From: JBOGUF01 sp050696075
GTDB taxonomy: Bacteria > Chloroflexota > Chloroflexia > Thermomicrobiales > UBA6265
Assembly: GCA_050696075.1 (NCBI GenBank)
Contig: JBOGUF010000126.1
Coordinates: 62,001 to 126,000, forward strand
Length of the DNA stretch: 64,000 nt
Direction: 5' to 3'
The translations under genes were made by a program, and so were the position numbers. The notes under the pieces were generated by a model that was not told the DNA's origin, did no database searches, and saw nothing but the letters and a program-made list of their open reading frames with translations. The stretch's first letter is position 1, and each line of letters starts with the position of its first letter. Positions 1-9,600 of the stretch are shown piece after piece.

Positions 1-2
1 TG

Positions 3-698
3 GCCGTGACGGCCCTCGCCGTCCACGGCGTGATGACCGGCTACACCGACGACGAGCACCGGGGCCGCTTGAATCGCCTCGATCTGGTGGTGCCGGACGG
101 CCAGCCGGTCCGGTGGGCGCTCAACCTGATCCATCGCACGCGCCTGTCCAAGCGGGTCTATGGCCCAGAGCTGATGCTGCGGACCTGCGCGGCCGCCGCG
201 CGCGACGGGATCGGCATCTACCTCTACGGCAGCATGCCGGTCGTCGTCGAGCGGCTGCAAGCGTCCCTGCGTGAGCGGTTCCCAGGTCTGAATATCGCGG
301 GCGCGGAACCGTCGAAGGCCCGGCGCCTCACGCCGGCCGAGAAGGAGGAGGTCGTCGCCCGGATCCGGGCATCGGGCGCCCGCATCGTCTTTGTCGGCCT
401 CGGCTGCCCCCGTCAGGAGGTCTGGGCCTACGAGTACCGCGACGAGCTCGCCATGCCGATCATCGCGGTCGGCGCCGCCTTTGACTTTCACGCCGGTGCC
501 AAACCGCGGGCGCCGCGGTGGATGCAAGATCGCGGCCTGGAATGGCTCTTCCGGCTCGGGTGCGAGCCCCGCCGCCTGTGGCGGCGGTACCTCCTGCTGA
601 ACCCCTGGTACGCCGGCCTGGTCGCGGCCCAGTGGCTGCGCCTCAAGCAGTTTTCGCCCACCGTCGACCGACCGATCAACCAGGTCTCCCATGGCTGA
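3..698 (+). CDS. WecG/TagA/CpsF-family glycosyltransferase (5' partial)
   Basis: This is a GT26-type enzyme that would add a sugar (N-acetylmannosaminuronate or a related residue in characterised members) to an undecaprenyl-linked glycan at the inner membrane face. The family signatures are visible: DLVVPDG near the start, GLGCPRQEVW near residue 137, and GVGAAFDFHAG followed by APRWMQDRGLEWLFRL in the C-terminal half. The reading frame is open to the window edge. Family members begin some 40 residues further upstream, so the GTG at 6 is probably internal. It heads the polysaccharide gene series on the + strand. The family assignment is firm and the substrate is unknown. Confidence 0.9.
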   Translation, partial: AVTALAVHGVMTGYTDDEHRGRLNRLDLVVPDGQPVRWALNLIHRTRLSKRVYGPELMLRTCAAAARDGIGIYLYGSMPVVVERLQASLRERFPGLNIAGAEPSKARRLTPAEKEEVVARIRASGARIVFVGLGCPRQEVWAYEYRDELAMPIIAVGAAFDFHAGAKPRAPRWMQDRGLEWLFRLGCEPRRLWRRYLLLNPWYAGLVAAQWLRLKQFSPTVDRPINQVSHG

Positions 699-743
699 CA
701 GGATGTGCGCCACCGGTTGCACGAAACGATCGGGGTGGCGCGG

Positions 744-2063
744 ATGATCGCTCAAACTGTCCGCCTGGATCTGGATCATGTGCGGCAGATCTTCGGCCCG
801 CGAGGCTCCGCCCTGCTCCGCAAGGGCGTCTGGGGCATCGCCGATCAGGCGCTGATCTCGGCGACAAACTTCATGACAATGGTCCTTCTGGCCCGCGGGT
901 TGGGTCCGGCCGCCTTCGGCGCGTTCGCCGTCGCCTACACCGTGCTGCTGGCCACGAATAGTTTTCAGGCGGCGCTGATCACCCAACCACACCACCTCTT
1001 CGGCGCAACCCGTCAGGACGACGACTACGTCCAGTACACGACGGCGGTCGCGATTGGCCAGATCGGTTTAGCCCTCGGGCTGGCCATCGTCGTAGCCATC
1101 AGCGCCGCGGTCGCCTATCTCGCCGGTTGGAGCCGCGCCGCGCCGCTCCTGGCGGCGCTCGCTCCTATCATCGTCGCCTGGCAGTTTCAGGAATTCGTGC
1201 GCCGGGTGCTCTACACGAAAACCGATACCCGTGGCGCCTTCACCAACGACCTGATCAGCTACGGAGGCCAGGTGCTCGGCGTCGCGGCCATCTGGCGCCT
1301 CGGCCTCCTGACCGAAATGACGGTGCTCGCGGTCCTTGGCGCGACCTCCGCCCTCGCCTCGATCGTCGGCCTGGTGCAACTCCGGTCGCACATTGATTGG
1401 GCCGTCAATGCCGATCGCCTGCGGGCAGCGACCGCCGAGCATTGGCGGTTTGGCAAGTGGCTGGTCGGCAGCAATCTCGTGTCGTGGACCTCGGGGCAGG
1501 CCTATCCCGTCCTGATTGCCGGTCTCGTCAGCGTGACCGCGACCGGCATCATGCGCGCCGTTTCGACCGTTCTGGGCCCCGGCAACATCGTGGTGAACGC
1601 CCTGGAGACCCTGCTCACGCCCAGAGCGGCAACAGTCTACGCGCGCGAGGGCGTGCCCGCCTTCCAGACCTTCATCCGCCGGGCCGCCATCGGCGTCACC
1701 TGCCTTATGGGCGGCTATTCACTGGTCGTCGCCGTCTTCGCCGAGCCAATCCTGCGCGTCCTCTACGGCGACCAGTACAGCGAGTATGGGTGGCTGCTTG
1801 CGCTCGTCGCCCTGCATTACGTTCTGATCTCGACGCGCACGGTCGCCTCAATCGGCTTGCGCAGCATGGGGCATACCTCGCCCATCTTTCGCGCCTACCT
1901 CTGCTCGGCAGCGGCGACGCTGACCGTCGGGATCGTGGCGCTCCATACGTTCGGTCTGATCGGCGCGGCGCTGGGGATCCTGATGAACGCGGTGATCACC
2001 AACGCCGTGCTGTGGCGTTATTTCCGGCAAGCTCTGGATGTTCGCTCTACCATGGAGGGATAG
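744..2063 (+). CDS. Wzx-like polysaccharide flippase / oligosaccharide transporter
   Basis: A multi-pass membrane protein of the MATE-like polysaccharide exporter superfamily, with about a dozen hydrophobic segments over 440 residues. It probably flips lipid-linked repeat units across the membrane. The conserved N-terminal feature is GVWGIADQALISATNF, leading into a first helix followed by LARGLGPAAFGAFAVAYT, typical of the family. I chose the ATG at 744, preceded by a GGGGTGG stretch. A GTG at 705 in the same frame is the alternative. It lies 45 bp after the glycosyltransferase and 2 bp before the next gene, so it is cotranscribed. The role is inferred from family and neighbourhood. Confidence 0.85.
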   Translation: MIAQTVRLDLDHVRQIFGPRGSALLRKGVWGIADQALISATNFMTMVLLARGLGPAAFGAFAVAYTVLLATNSFQAALITQPHHLFGATRQDDDYVQYTTAVAIGQIGLALGLAIVVAISAAVAYLAGWSRAAPLLAALAPIIVAWQFQEFVRRVLYTKTDTRGAFTNDLISYGGQVLGVAAIWRLGLLTEMTVLAVLGATSALASIVGLVQLRSHIDWAVNADRLRAATAEHWRFGKWLVGSNLVSWTSGQAYPVLIAGLVSVTATGIMRAVSTVLGPGNIVVNALETLLTPRAATVYAREGVPAFQTFIRRAAIGVTCLMGGYSLVVAVFAEPILRVLYGDQYSEYGWLLALVALHYVLISTRTVASIGLRSMGHTSPIFRAYLCSAAATLTVGIVALHTFGLIGAALGILMNAVITNAVLWRYFRQALDVRSTMEG

Positions 2064-2065
2064 CA

Positions 2066-3547
2066 ATGGCACAGGTAGCTCCCGTACACACGGACAGCGA
2101 CGATTCGGCTGAATCGCTCTCGACAGCACTCGCAACACGCCTGGATCAGGTTCTGGCACGCCTGCAAGGGGCTGGCATCCCGTTCTGTCTGCTGCGGAAC
2201 CGGCATCTGATCCCGTCAGGACTGGCAACCGGGGCGGACGTCGACCTGGTCGTGCCGACCGGCGTCACCGCGCGGCGCCTGACGGCTATCCTGGGCGACC
2301 TGCGTCCAACGCAAGTCTTTTGGCGCCGGTCGGTGGCGACGTATTACTTCCCCGCCGGGCCGCGCTTTCTGAAAGTCGACGTCGCGCACGGTAACCAGCA
2401 GTGGCGCGGCGCGGTCTACCTGACGAATCAGGAGCTGCTGGCCGGCGCCTGGGACGACGACGGCCTGCCGGTCGCGTCCCTGGTCCATCAGGCGTTTGCA
2501 GTATGGTGCGAGAAGCTGATCGGACCCGGCGCCGTGCCGCGACGCTACGAGGAGCTCATTGCCCGCGATGCGGCAGATTCGCCGGAAGCGTTGCGGGCGC
2601 TGCTGGACCGGGCGTTTGGACGGCAACTGGGATCCGAGCTTCTCCAGCTTGCGATCGAGGGTGATGTGGCGCGGTTCGAACCGCTTGCCACCCGCTGCCG
2701 GCGCGCGCTCTGGCTGCGCGCGGTCCGGCGACACCCGGTCGCCACGGTGGCCGAAATGGTGGCGAACTATGGGCAGGAGTTCATGCTGCTCTTCCGATCG
2801 CCGGGATTGGCCGTCGCTTTCTTTGGGCCGGATGGAGCAGGAAAGACAACCGTGCGTTCGCTGGTCGCGGGGGAACCCGCCTCGCACTTCCCGTTCAAAG
2901 AAGTCGAACCGCAGAAGCAGTTGCTCGCGGTCACCCTTCCCGGTCTGGCGGAGGTGGCCAGATTTCTGCTGCGGCCCTTCCCCCGCTCGTGGGGACGACC
3001 CGCGCCCGATCGCAACCCGCACGGCAAGCCGTCCCATTCACCGGCGGCCTCAGTGTTCAAGTTCATCTACTACACGATCGACCAATTGCTGAGTGAGCCG
3101 AAGCGGCGGCGCAAGCTGGCGCGGAATCTGTTGCTTCTCCACGACCGGCACATGTTCGAAGTGGCGATTGTCCCCCGCCATCACCGATTCGCCGGGCCGG
3201 ATTGGCTGGCGCGCTTGATCGCGCGGGTCATTCCGAAGCCTGATCTCGTCGTCCTCCTCGATTCCCCGGCCGAGGTCCTCCAGTCGCGCAAACAAGAGGT
3301 CACCTTTGCCGAATCGGCCCGGCAGCGGGAAGTCTACCGGTCGGTGGTCGGCAAGATGCCGAATGGGCGGATCGTCGACGGCACGCAGCCGCTCGAGCAG
3401 GTGGCGGCCGACGCGCGGCGCCTCATCGTCGAGTTCGTGGCGGCGCGCACCGCTCGCCGCTTCGGCTTCAAGCGCGATGCGCCGGCCGCCCCGATCTCGA
3501 TCGCCGAAGCGCGGTCGAACAGCGCCACGGCAGGACGGGCCAACTAA
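2066..3547 (+). CDS. nucleotidyltransferase-like / thymidylate-kinase-like fusion protein
   Basis: A cytoplasmic protein of 493 residues in two parts. The N-terminal ~200 residues resemble a nucleotidyltransferase fold (FCLLRNRHLIPSG, then a GADVDLVVP acidic motif). The C-terminal part is a P-loop kinase with Walker A GPDGAGKTT near residue 253 and KPDLVVLLDSPAEVL further on, as in the thymidylate kinase superfamily. The start is the ATG at 2066, with GGAGGG just upstream. A paralog lies at 11298-12650, with a nearly identical C-terminal stretch around FAESARQR and MPNGRIVD. Such kinases occur in polysaccharide loci, but the substrate is unknown. A sugar or lipid-glycan kinase is my inference. 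Confidence 0.7.
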   Translation: MAQVAPVHTDSDDSAESLSTALATRLDQVLARLQGAGIPFCLLRNRHLIPSGLATGADVDLVVPTGVTARRLTAILGDLRPTQVFWRRSVATYYFPAGPRFLKVDVAHGNQQWRGAVYLTNQELLAGAWDDDGLPVASLVHQAFAVWCEKLIGPGAVPRRYEELIARDAADSPEALRALLDRAFGRQLGSELLQLAIEGDVARFEPLATRCRRALWLRAVRRHPVATVAEMVANYGQEFMLLFRSPGLAVAFFGPDGAGKTTVRSLVAGEPASHFPFKEVEPQKQLLAVTLPGLAEVARFLLRPFPRSWGRPAPDRNPHGKPSHSPAASVFKFIYYTIDQLLSEPKRRRKLARNLLLLHDRHMFEVAIVPRHHRFAGPDWLARLIARVIPKPDLVVLLDSPAEVLQSRKQEVTFAESARQREVYRSVVGKMPNGRIVDGTQPLEQVAADARRLIVEFVAARTARRFGFKRDAPAAPISIAEARSNSATAGRAN

Positions 3548-3568
3548 GCGTCGACGAGAGGCGAGCCG

Positions 3569-4678
3569 ATGCGCATCGGATTCTACTTGGGCCACTACCC
3601 GACGCCCGGCGGGACGACGATGGTTGTCCGCGGTCTCACCCAGGCGCTTGCCCGCGCCGGGCATCACGTGGTCGTCCTCGCCCAGGGGCAGGAGAAGACG
3701 TCGGGCTGTGATGGTCCCGTCCAGGTGCAATCATTTCGCCGACCGGTGGGCAAGCTTCCCTTCCGTGTCTCGCGGGAACTGCTGCGTTATGTGCGTACCA
3801 ATCAGGATGCCCTCGACCTCATCGTCCTCAACGGCGCGTTTCATCCCGACCTCCCACCCCTCGCCCGCGCGGCGCGACAGGCACCCCTCCCCTACGTCGT
3901 CGCGCCGTTCGATCCGTTGAACCCGGCGCTCTTCGCCAACCATGCCCTACGAAAGCGCGGCTACTTCCGCCTCGTCGAACGGTCCCTATTGAATCAGGCC
4001 GCGGCCGTGCAGGTCATGGCCGACGCGCACGGCAAGTACCTGCTGCGCCTCGGCGTCACGAGCCCGGTCATCACCGTCGCCAACGGCTATGACGTGGAGC
4101 CACCGAACCTGAGACCGATCCGGCAGACCCGCGACGGACCGCTCGCCCTCGGCTACTTGGGTCGGCTCGACGCCTGGCACAAGGGACTGGACATCATGCT
4201 GGAAGGGTTTGCGCTGGCCGCGAACCGGTCACCCGGCCTGCGGCTCGTCTTGCAAGGGGCGGACTGGGGAGACGAGCAGATGCTCCGGCAGCTCGCGAGC
4301 CGCCTCGGCCTGGCCGATGCTGTCACCTTCAAGGGGCGATCCTGGGATTCGTCCGTGGACGTGATCTCGCAATGGGACGTCTTTCTCTCGGTGTCCCGTT
4401 TCGACGGCTTTCAGCAGACGGTGATCGAGGCGATGCTCGCCGGCCGGCCGGTCGTCTGCTCTGCCGAAGCCGGCTCCGCCGAGCATGTCGAGCGCGCCGG
4501 CTGCGGCGTCGTCATCGAGCCAACCCCAGCGAGCCTCGCCGACGGCATCGGCCGGCTCATCGAGTGCCGCGCCGAGTGGCCGGCCATGGGCGCCTCGGGC
4601 CGCGCCTACGTGTTGGAGCACCTGACCTGGAACCGGATCGGCGCCGGCGCCGCCGACGCCTATAGCGCGCTCGTGTAG
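3569..4678 (+). CDS. GT4-family glycosyltransferase
   Basis: A retaining glycosyltransferase of 369 residues with the GT-B fold. The N-terminal glycine-rich loop is HYPTPGGTTMVVRGL. The C-terminal nucleotide-sugar domain contains LGYLGRLDAWHKGLDI and the E-x7-E region as DGFQQTVIEAMLAGRPVV. It would transfer a sugar from a nucleotide donor to the growing lipid-linked glycan on the cytoplasmic side. The gene lies 21 bp after the kinase fusion, with GAGGCGAGC before the ATG. It is the last gene of this + strand run and meets a convergent small gene. Donor and acceptor cannot be read from the sequence. Confidence 0.9.
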   Translation: MRIGFYLGHYPTPGGTTMVVRGLTQALARAGHHVVVLAQGQEKTSGCDGPVQVQSFRRPVGKLPFRVSRELLRYVRTNQDALDLIVLNGAFHPDLPPLARAARQAPLPYVVAPFDPLNPALFANHALRKRGYFRLVERSLLNQAAAVQVMADAHGKYLLRLGVTSPVITVANGYDVEPPNLRPIRQTRDGPLALGYLGRLDAWHKGLDIMLEGFALAANRSPGLRLVLQGADWGDEQMLRQLASRLGLADAVTFKGRSWDSSVDVISQWDVFLSVSRFDGFQQTVIEAMLAGRPVVCSAEAGSAEHVERAGCGVVIEPTPASLADGIGRLIECRAEWPAMGASGRAYVLEHLTWNRIGAGAADAYSALV

Positions 4679-4756
4679 ATCGGGCGTGGACGAGTCATCG
4701 ACTCGCCCTCATCACGAGCCGAAACCGCACGCATGAGAAGGCGTGGTCGAACACCG

Positions 4757-5017
4757 TCAGGCCGCGTCGAACGGCGAGTGGAGGCAGGCTTCCTCGACCT
4801 GGTCTTGCAACGCCCGAATCGTGTCCGCGGTCGTCGAGAAGTCGACGAGGGTACCGTTCCGCGGCCCCGGCACCGCGATGTCGGCGTGCCGGCTGATGAC
4901 CTCGCGCCGAATCAATGCGGCCTGCTCAATCTGGTTGGTGCGCAACAGATGATGATGCAGGTCGTGCCAGGCCCGAATGGTCAAGGTCATCGTCGTCAAC
5001 TCGTTCAAATCGCTCAC
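4757..5017 (-). CDS. small hypothetical protein (86 aa)
   Basis: A short gene on the minus strand starting with GTG and preceded by a strong GGGAGG ribosome-binding site 9 bases upstream, which supports it as real. The product is probably soluble and partly helical, with a His-rich stretch WHDLHHHLLRTNQ and an acidic C-terminal part. There is no signal peptide or membrane segment. I do not recognise the family. It sits downstream of, and in the same direction as, the two metallophosphoesterase genes, with 71 bp between, so readthrough expression is possible. The call as a gene rests on the ribosome-binding site and the uninterrupted frame. Confidence 0.5.
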   Translation of the reverse strand: MSDLNELTTMTLTIRAWHDLHHHLLRTNQIEQAALIRREVISRHADIAVPGPRNGTLVDFSTTADTIRALQDQVEEACLHSPFDAA

Positions 5018-5088
5018 AACGGCGCCTCCCGCCCTGCTCCACTGCCGTTCATGCCCGCGGCCCGCCCTTCAGACGGGGCGCCGCGGTC

Positions 5089-6663
5089 TCATTCGCCGCC
5101 GGCCGTCGGGGAGGCAGCCGGAAAGAGACCGGCAACCCACGACGGCTTCACCTGCATCGGCAGGCAGGTGCCGCGGCCGCTATCGGTGAAACTCTGCTCC
5201 TCGACCGGTACGAACTCCCACGCGTACCACCCATCGCCCAACGTCAGCATCAGCACGCCGTGGGTCTCGCCGTTGCGCACCTCACTGTTGGGCAGCGGCG
5301 TCCCGAAACCGTAAAGCCCCGCGCCTCCGGTGCCGACCACGAAGTGCCGAATCCCCCGCACGGGATCCGCGTTACCGTCGGGATCCTGGGGCGCGAAACG
5401 CTCGTAGGTATGGTCGTGTGCGGCCAGCACGACCTCGGCTCCCGCATCGTAGAGCGCCTCCCAGAGCGCCTCGACCTCCGTGCTGCTTCCGTGATTGGCG
5501 CCGGAGCTGAAACGCGGGTGGTGCATGTAGGCCAACGTGCAGGACGCGGGGTGGTCGGCTAGATCGGCGCGCAGCCATTGCTCCTGCGGCGAGCCCTCGT
5601 CACAGCCACCGATTTCCTCGCAATTGGAGTTGAGTACGACGACGTGCCAGGTCCCTAGTTCGTAGCTGTAATAGCCCTTGTCGGGATCGCCCGCCGCGTC
5701 GCCAAAGTAGCCGAAGTAGCCGGCCGCGCCGGGCGTGTCGTATTCGTGGTTGCCAGCGGCCGGGCGGGTGCGGTCCTTGTGGCGGCCCCAGGACGGGTCG
5801 TAGCAGAGGGCAAACTCGAGCGGCGTGCCGTACTCGTAGACGTTGTCGCCCAAGGTCGCCACGACGCCGGGCAGGTCATCCAGCAGGTCGGCTGTGGCCT
5901 CATCCGCGGTCGAGCGGCAGTCCGCGATATCCCCCGCCGCCAGGAGCACCGCCTCGTCGCTCGACGCCGGCGCTGGCGTGGCCACGATCGGGAGGTCCGA
6001 CGTCGTGGGCGACGGGCTAACCGGCGTGGGCGTCGTCGCCTCGACGCTCCCCATGCGGATGACCAAATGCGGCGGCCGATCTCCTTCCCGGGAGACGAAG
6101 TTCGTGCCATCGGTGGACGTGGTGGCGAGGACAAAGCTGTACGCGCCGTCGGCTGTCACGACAGCCGTCACGTCGTACTCGACCCAGGTCTCGGCGGCAA
6201 ATCCCCCAACCTCAGCGACCGCCGCGCCGGTCCGCGGCGGCCGGGTCTCCCACGTGATCTCGCTCTCTTCCCAGTCAGCCGCGGTCTGGTAGAGCGACGG
6301 CCCGGCCACGGTTGCATTCGTGGCGTACAGCCCGAGGATTGCGCTCTGGACCGGCGCCGTAATTCCGGTAACCTCGAAACGCAGGAAGCTTTCGGTCGCC
6401 GGATCGCCGCCGCCATCGACGGCCAGGGTCGAGTCGGCGCCGAAGTTCCAGGTTGGATTGGCCTCCTCGACCCGGGCATCGGCGGCCGGCGGCGCCGTGA
6501 GGGTCGCCGCGGACTGTTGCTGGTCTTGGGCCGAGACGAGCGGCAACTGGCGCGCGATGCCCGGTCCGGCAAGCACGATACACAGCACGCCGATAGCCCA
6601 GATCCGAAACGCTGGGCGCATCGAGCGCGGCTGATGAGTCACCGGACCGGATTGGTGAAACAT
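5089..6663 (-). CDS. secreted metallophosphoesterase with one DNRLRE domain
   Basis: A 524-residue exported protein. The N-terminal hydrophobic segment (IWAIGVLCIVLAGPGIA) is a signal peptide. One DNRLRE/CBM96-like domain follows (ADARVEEANPTWNFG to roughly residue 190), then a short linker and a calcineurin-like phosphoesterase domain. Metal-ligand motifs are complete: AAGDIADC, LGDNVYEYG, AGNHEYD, HHPRFSSG and AHDHTYERF. It probably hydrolyses phosphate esters outside the cell. I chose the ATG at 6663. It overlaps the end of the upstream paralog by 25 bp, so the two are translationally linked. A second ATG at 6621 is possible. Substrate unknown. Confidence 0.85.
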   Translation of the reverse strand: MFHQSGPVTHQPRSMRPAFRIWAIGVLCIVLAGPGIARQLPLVSAQDQQQSAATLTAPPAADARVEEANPTWNFGADSTLAVDGGGDPATESFLRFEVTGITAPVQSAILGLYATNATVAGPSLYQTAADWEESEITWETRPPRTGAAVAEVGGFAAETWVEYDVTAVVTADGAYSFVLATTSTDGTNFVSREGDRPPHLVIRMGSVEATTPTPVSPSPTTSDLPIVATPAPASSDEAVLLAAGDIADCRSTADEATADLLDDLPGVVATLGDNVYEYGTPLEFALCYDPSWGRHKDRTRPAAGNHEYDTPGAAGYFGYFGDAAGDPDKGYYSYELGTWHVVVLNSNCEEIGGCDEGSPQEQWLRADLADHPASCTLAYMHHPRFSSGANHGSSTEVEALWEALYDAGAEVVLAAHDHTYERFAPQDPDGNADPVRGIRHFVVGTGGAGLYGFGTPLPNSEVRNGETHGVLMLTLGDGWYAWEFVPVEEQSFTDSGRGTCLPMQVKPSWVAGLFPAASPTAGGE

Positions 6664-9600
6664 GATCCTCTGCCGGGCGCGGACGGTCGGCGGTCCCGTC
6701 GCCACGCCAGTCCCAAACCGCACACGATGCCGCCGATGGCCGCCCACTCGCCAACCTTTCGCGTCGAGAGCGCGAAGCCCGAAGAGCCGATGCGCGCGCC
6801 GTGCTCCGTTGCAACCTCGTCGTTCCGCATTGTGCCACCTAGAGTACCACCGTGGTGACCAGCGCCGGGCTCGTCCACGCTGACGCCTAGAGCGCCCGCA
6901 CCGGACGACGCGCTCGCCGGCGCGGCGTGGCACGCCCCGCTGCCCGCGTCGCTGAAACCGGACGTCGAGCCCGCGATCGGCACGAACTCCCAGGTATACG
7001 AGTCGGCGTTGAGGGTCAGCCGGAGGACGCCGAAGGTGTTGTTGTTCCAGACCTCGCTGTTGGTGCGGAGAATGCTCATGGCGTGGAAATTCCGACCGCC
7101 GGTGCCGACGACGAACTGCCGGATGCCGAAGTCGTCGTCGCGGACGCCGTCAGGACGCTGCGGCGCGAACCGCTCGTAGGCGTGGGAGTGCGCGGAGAGC
7201 ACAACGTCCGCTCCCGCCTCGAAGAGCGCCTGCCAAAACGCCTGCATTTGCGGGTGGTTGCCGACGACGCCTGAACTGAAGCGCGGGTGGTGCCAGTAGG
7301 CCAGCGTGCAAGCGTTCGGATGGGCCGCCAGGTCCGCCCGCAGCCATTGTTCCTGCGCCGAGCCAGCCCCGCACCCGCCGACCGCCTCGCAGTTGGAGTT
7401 GAGGGCGATGATGTGCCAACCGCCCAGGTCGAAACTGTAGTAGCCCGTTGCCGGATCGCCGGCCGCGGCGCCGAAGTAGTCGAAATAGTCCCGCGCGTTG
7501 GGCGGGCTGTTGTAGCACGAGTGCGCCGGATCGGTGCTCGTCAGATACTCATGATTGCCGGGCGCCGGGCTGATCTTGCCCTTGTACTGGCCCCACGTCG
7601 GCTCGAAATAGGTTGCGTAGTCCGCCGCCTCGCTACACTCGTACTGGATGTCGCCGAGCGCGAGGACCCGATCCGCCGGCCCCAGCAACGCGGCCGTGTC
7701 TGCCTGCCGGCAAAGGCCACCGGCGGTGTCGGCGCCACAAGAGATATTCCCCGTCGCCATGATAGTCGCCCCGCCGCCTGCCACCGGCGTCGGCGTCGGC
7801 GTCGGAGTGGCGGTCGCCGCCGGTGTCGGGGTTGGGCCGGGCGTGCCGTTCGGGTCGATCGTCAGTACCAACCGCGGCGGATTGACCGTGTTCTCGCGGG
7901 CATGGAACGACGTCGCGTCTGAGGAACTGGAAAAGAGGACGAAGGTGTACGTCCCGTTGGCAGTAACGGCCGCTGTCACGTCGTATTCCGCCCAGGTGCC
8001 GCTGTTCAGGGCGCCCATGTCGTCGAGCACAGCCCCGGTCCGCGGCGGCCGATTGTTCCAGGTAATGTTGCCCTCCAGCCAACTGTTGCCGGCAGTCGTC
8101 ACGGCCGGACCATCGACCGACGGGCCGGAAACATAGAGCCGGAGCGTGGCGCGCTGGACGGCGCCCGTCACACCGGTCACGTCGAAGCGCAGGTAGCTGT
8201 CAGTATCCGCGCCCACCCCGCCTTGCGCCCACAGCCAGGACGATGAGCCGAAGTTCCAGGTGGGGTTGGACTCATCCACCCGCGCGTCGGCCCCAGGACT
8301 CAGGGTCAGAACAAGTGGCGTGGCGGTTGGTGTCGGTGTCTCCGTCGGCAAGGGCGTCGGCGACGGCGCGGGCGTGCCGCTCGGGTCAATCACCAGCACC
8401 AACTCCGGCGGGTTGAGGTTCTCGCGGGACGCAAACTCCGCGCCGTCGCTCGACTCAGTGGCAAGGACGAAGGTAAACGTGCCATCGGCGGTGACGACCG
8501 CCGTAACGTCGTATTCGACCCAACTGCCGGCGCTGATGCCGCCGGTGTCGGCGACGGCGGGGCTCGTCAGCGCCGGCTTGGTGTTCCAGGTGATTGCCGA
8601 CTCGTCCCAGGCGTTGGTGGACGTGTAGACCGCTGGGCCGTCGACACTGCCGTTGAGCACAGACAGCCGCAGGGTGGCGCTCTGCACCGTCCCGGTGACG
8701 CCCGATACGGTGAAGCGGAGGTAGCTCTCGGACGCCGGGTCGCCGCCGCCGTCCACCACCAGCACGCGGGTCCTGCCGAAGTTCCAGGTCGGGTTGGCGG
8801 CAAACACCTTCGCATCGGCCTCCGCGGCAAACGAGCGAACCGTGGGCGTGGCGGCCGGTGTTGCCGGGGGCGTGGTCGTTGGCGTCGGCGTACCGGTCGG
8901 AGTTGGCGTGCCGGTCGGCGTCTCCGTCGGCGTGCTGGTCGGAGTCGGCGTCTCCGTCGGCAGCGGCGACGGGGTTGGGGTGCTCGTCGGCGCCGCGGTC
9001 GGGGTGCTCGTCGGCAAGGGCGTCGGCGACGGCGCGGGCGCGCCCATCGGGTCAATCGCCAGCACGAGCCGCGGCGCGTTGCTGTTTTCGCGGGAATGGA
9101 ACTCGGCGCCGTCGTTCGTTTCGGCGACCAGGGCGAAAGTGTAGATCCCATCGGCGGTGACGACCGCCGTGACGTCGTACTCGGCCCAACTGCCGGCGCT
9201 GATGCTGCCGGTGTCGGCGACGACAGCACTCGTCAGCGCCGGCTTGGTGTTCCAGCGAATCGATGTCTCGCTCCAATCATTGCCGGCGGTGTAGACGACC
9301 GGCCCATCGACGCTGCCGTTGGTCACGAACAAGCGCAATGTGGCGCTCTGGACCGCCCCGGTCACGCCGGAAACGGTGAAACGCAGGTAACTCTCCTCGG
9401 CCGGGTCCCCTCCGCCGTCGACGCCAAACGCGGTGGACGTGCCGAAATTCCAGGTCGGGTTGGCTGCCCGCACCCGCGCGTCGGCCTCGGCCGCAATCGT
9501 GATCGTCGGCGGCGTCGCGGTCGGTGTGGGACTCGGCGTCGCCGTCGCGGTCGGCTCCGAGGTCGGCGTGGCGGTCGGTTCCGGCGTCGGCGTGACGGTC

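Noticed and set aside
5746..6858. Open frame opposite the first phosphoesterase gene
   Set aside because: Arg-rich translation with no motifs. The opposite strand encodes a complete recognised domain set.
8870..9020. Short tandem repeats in the phosphoesterase gene that look array-like
   Set aside because: They encode Pro/Thr linkers with variable codons. There are no equal-length spacers, so this is not a CRISPR array.
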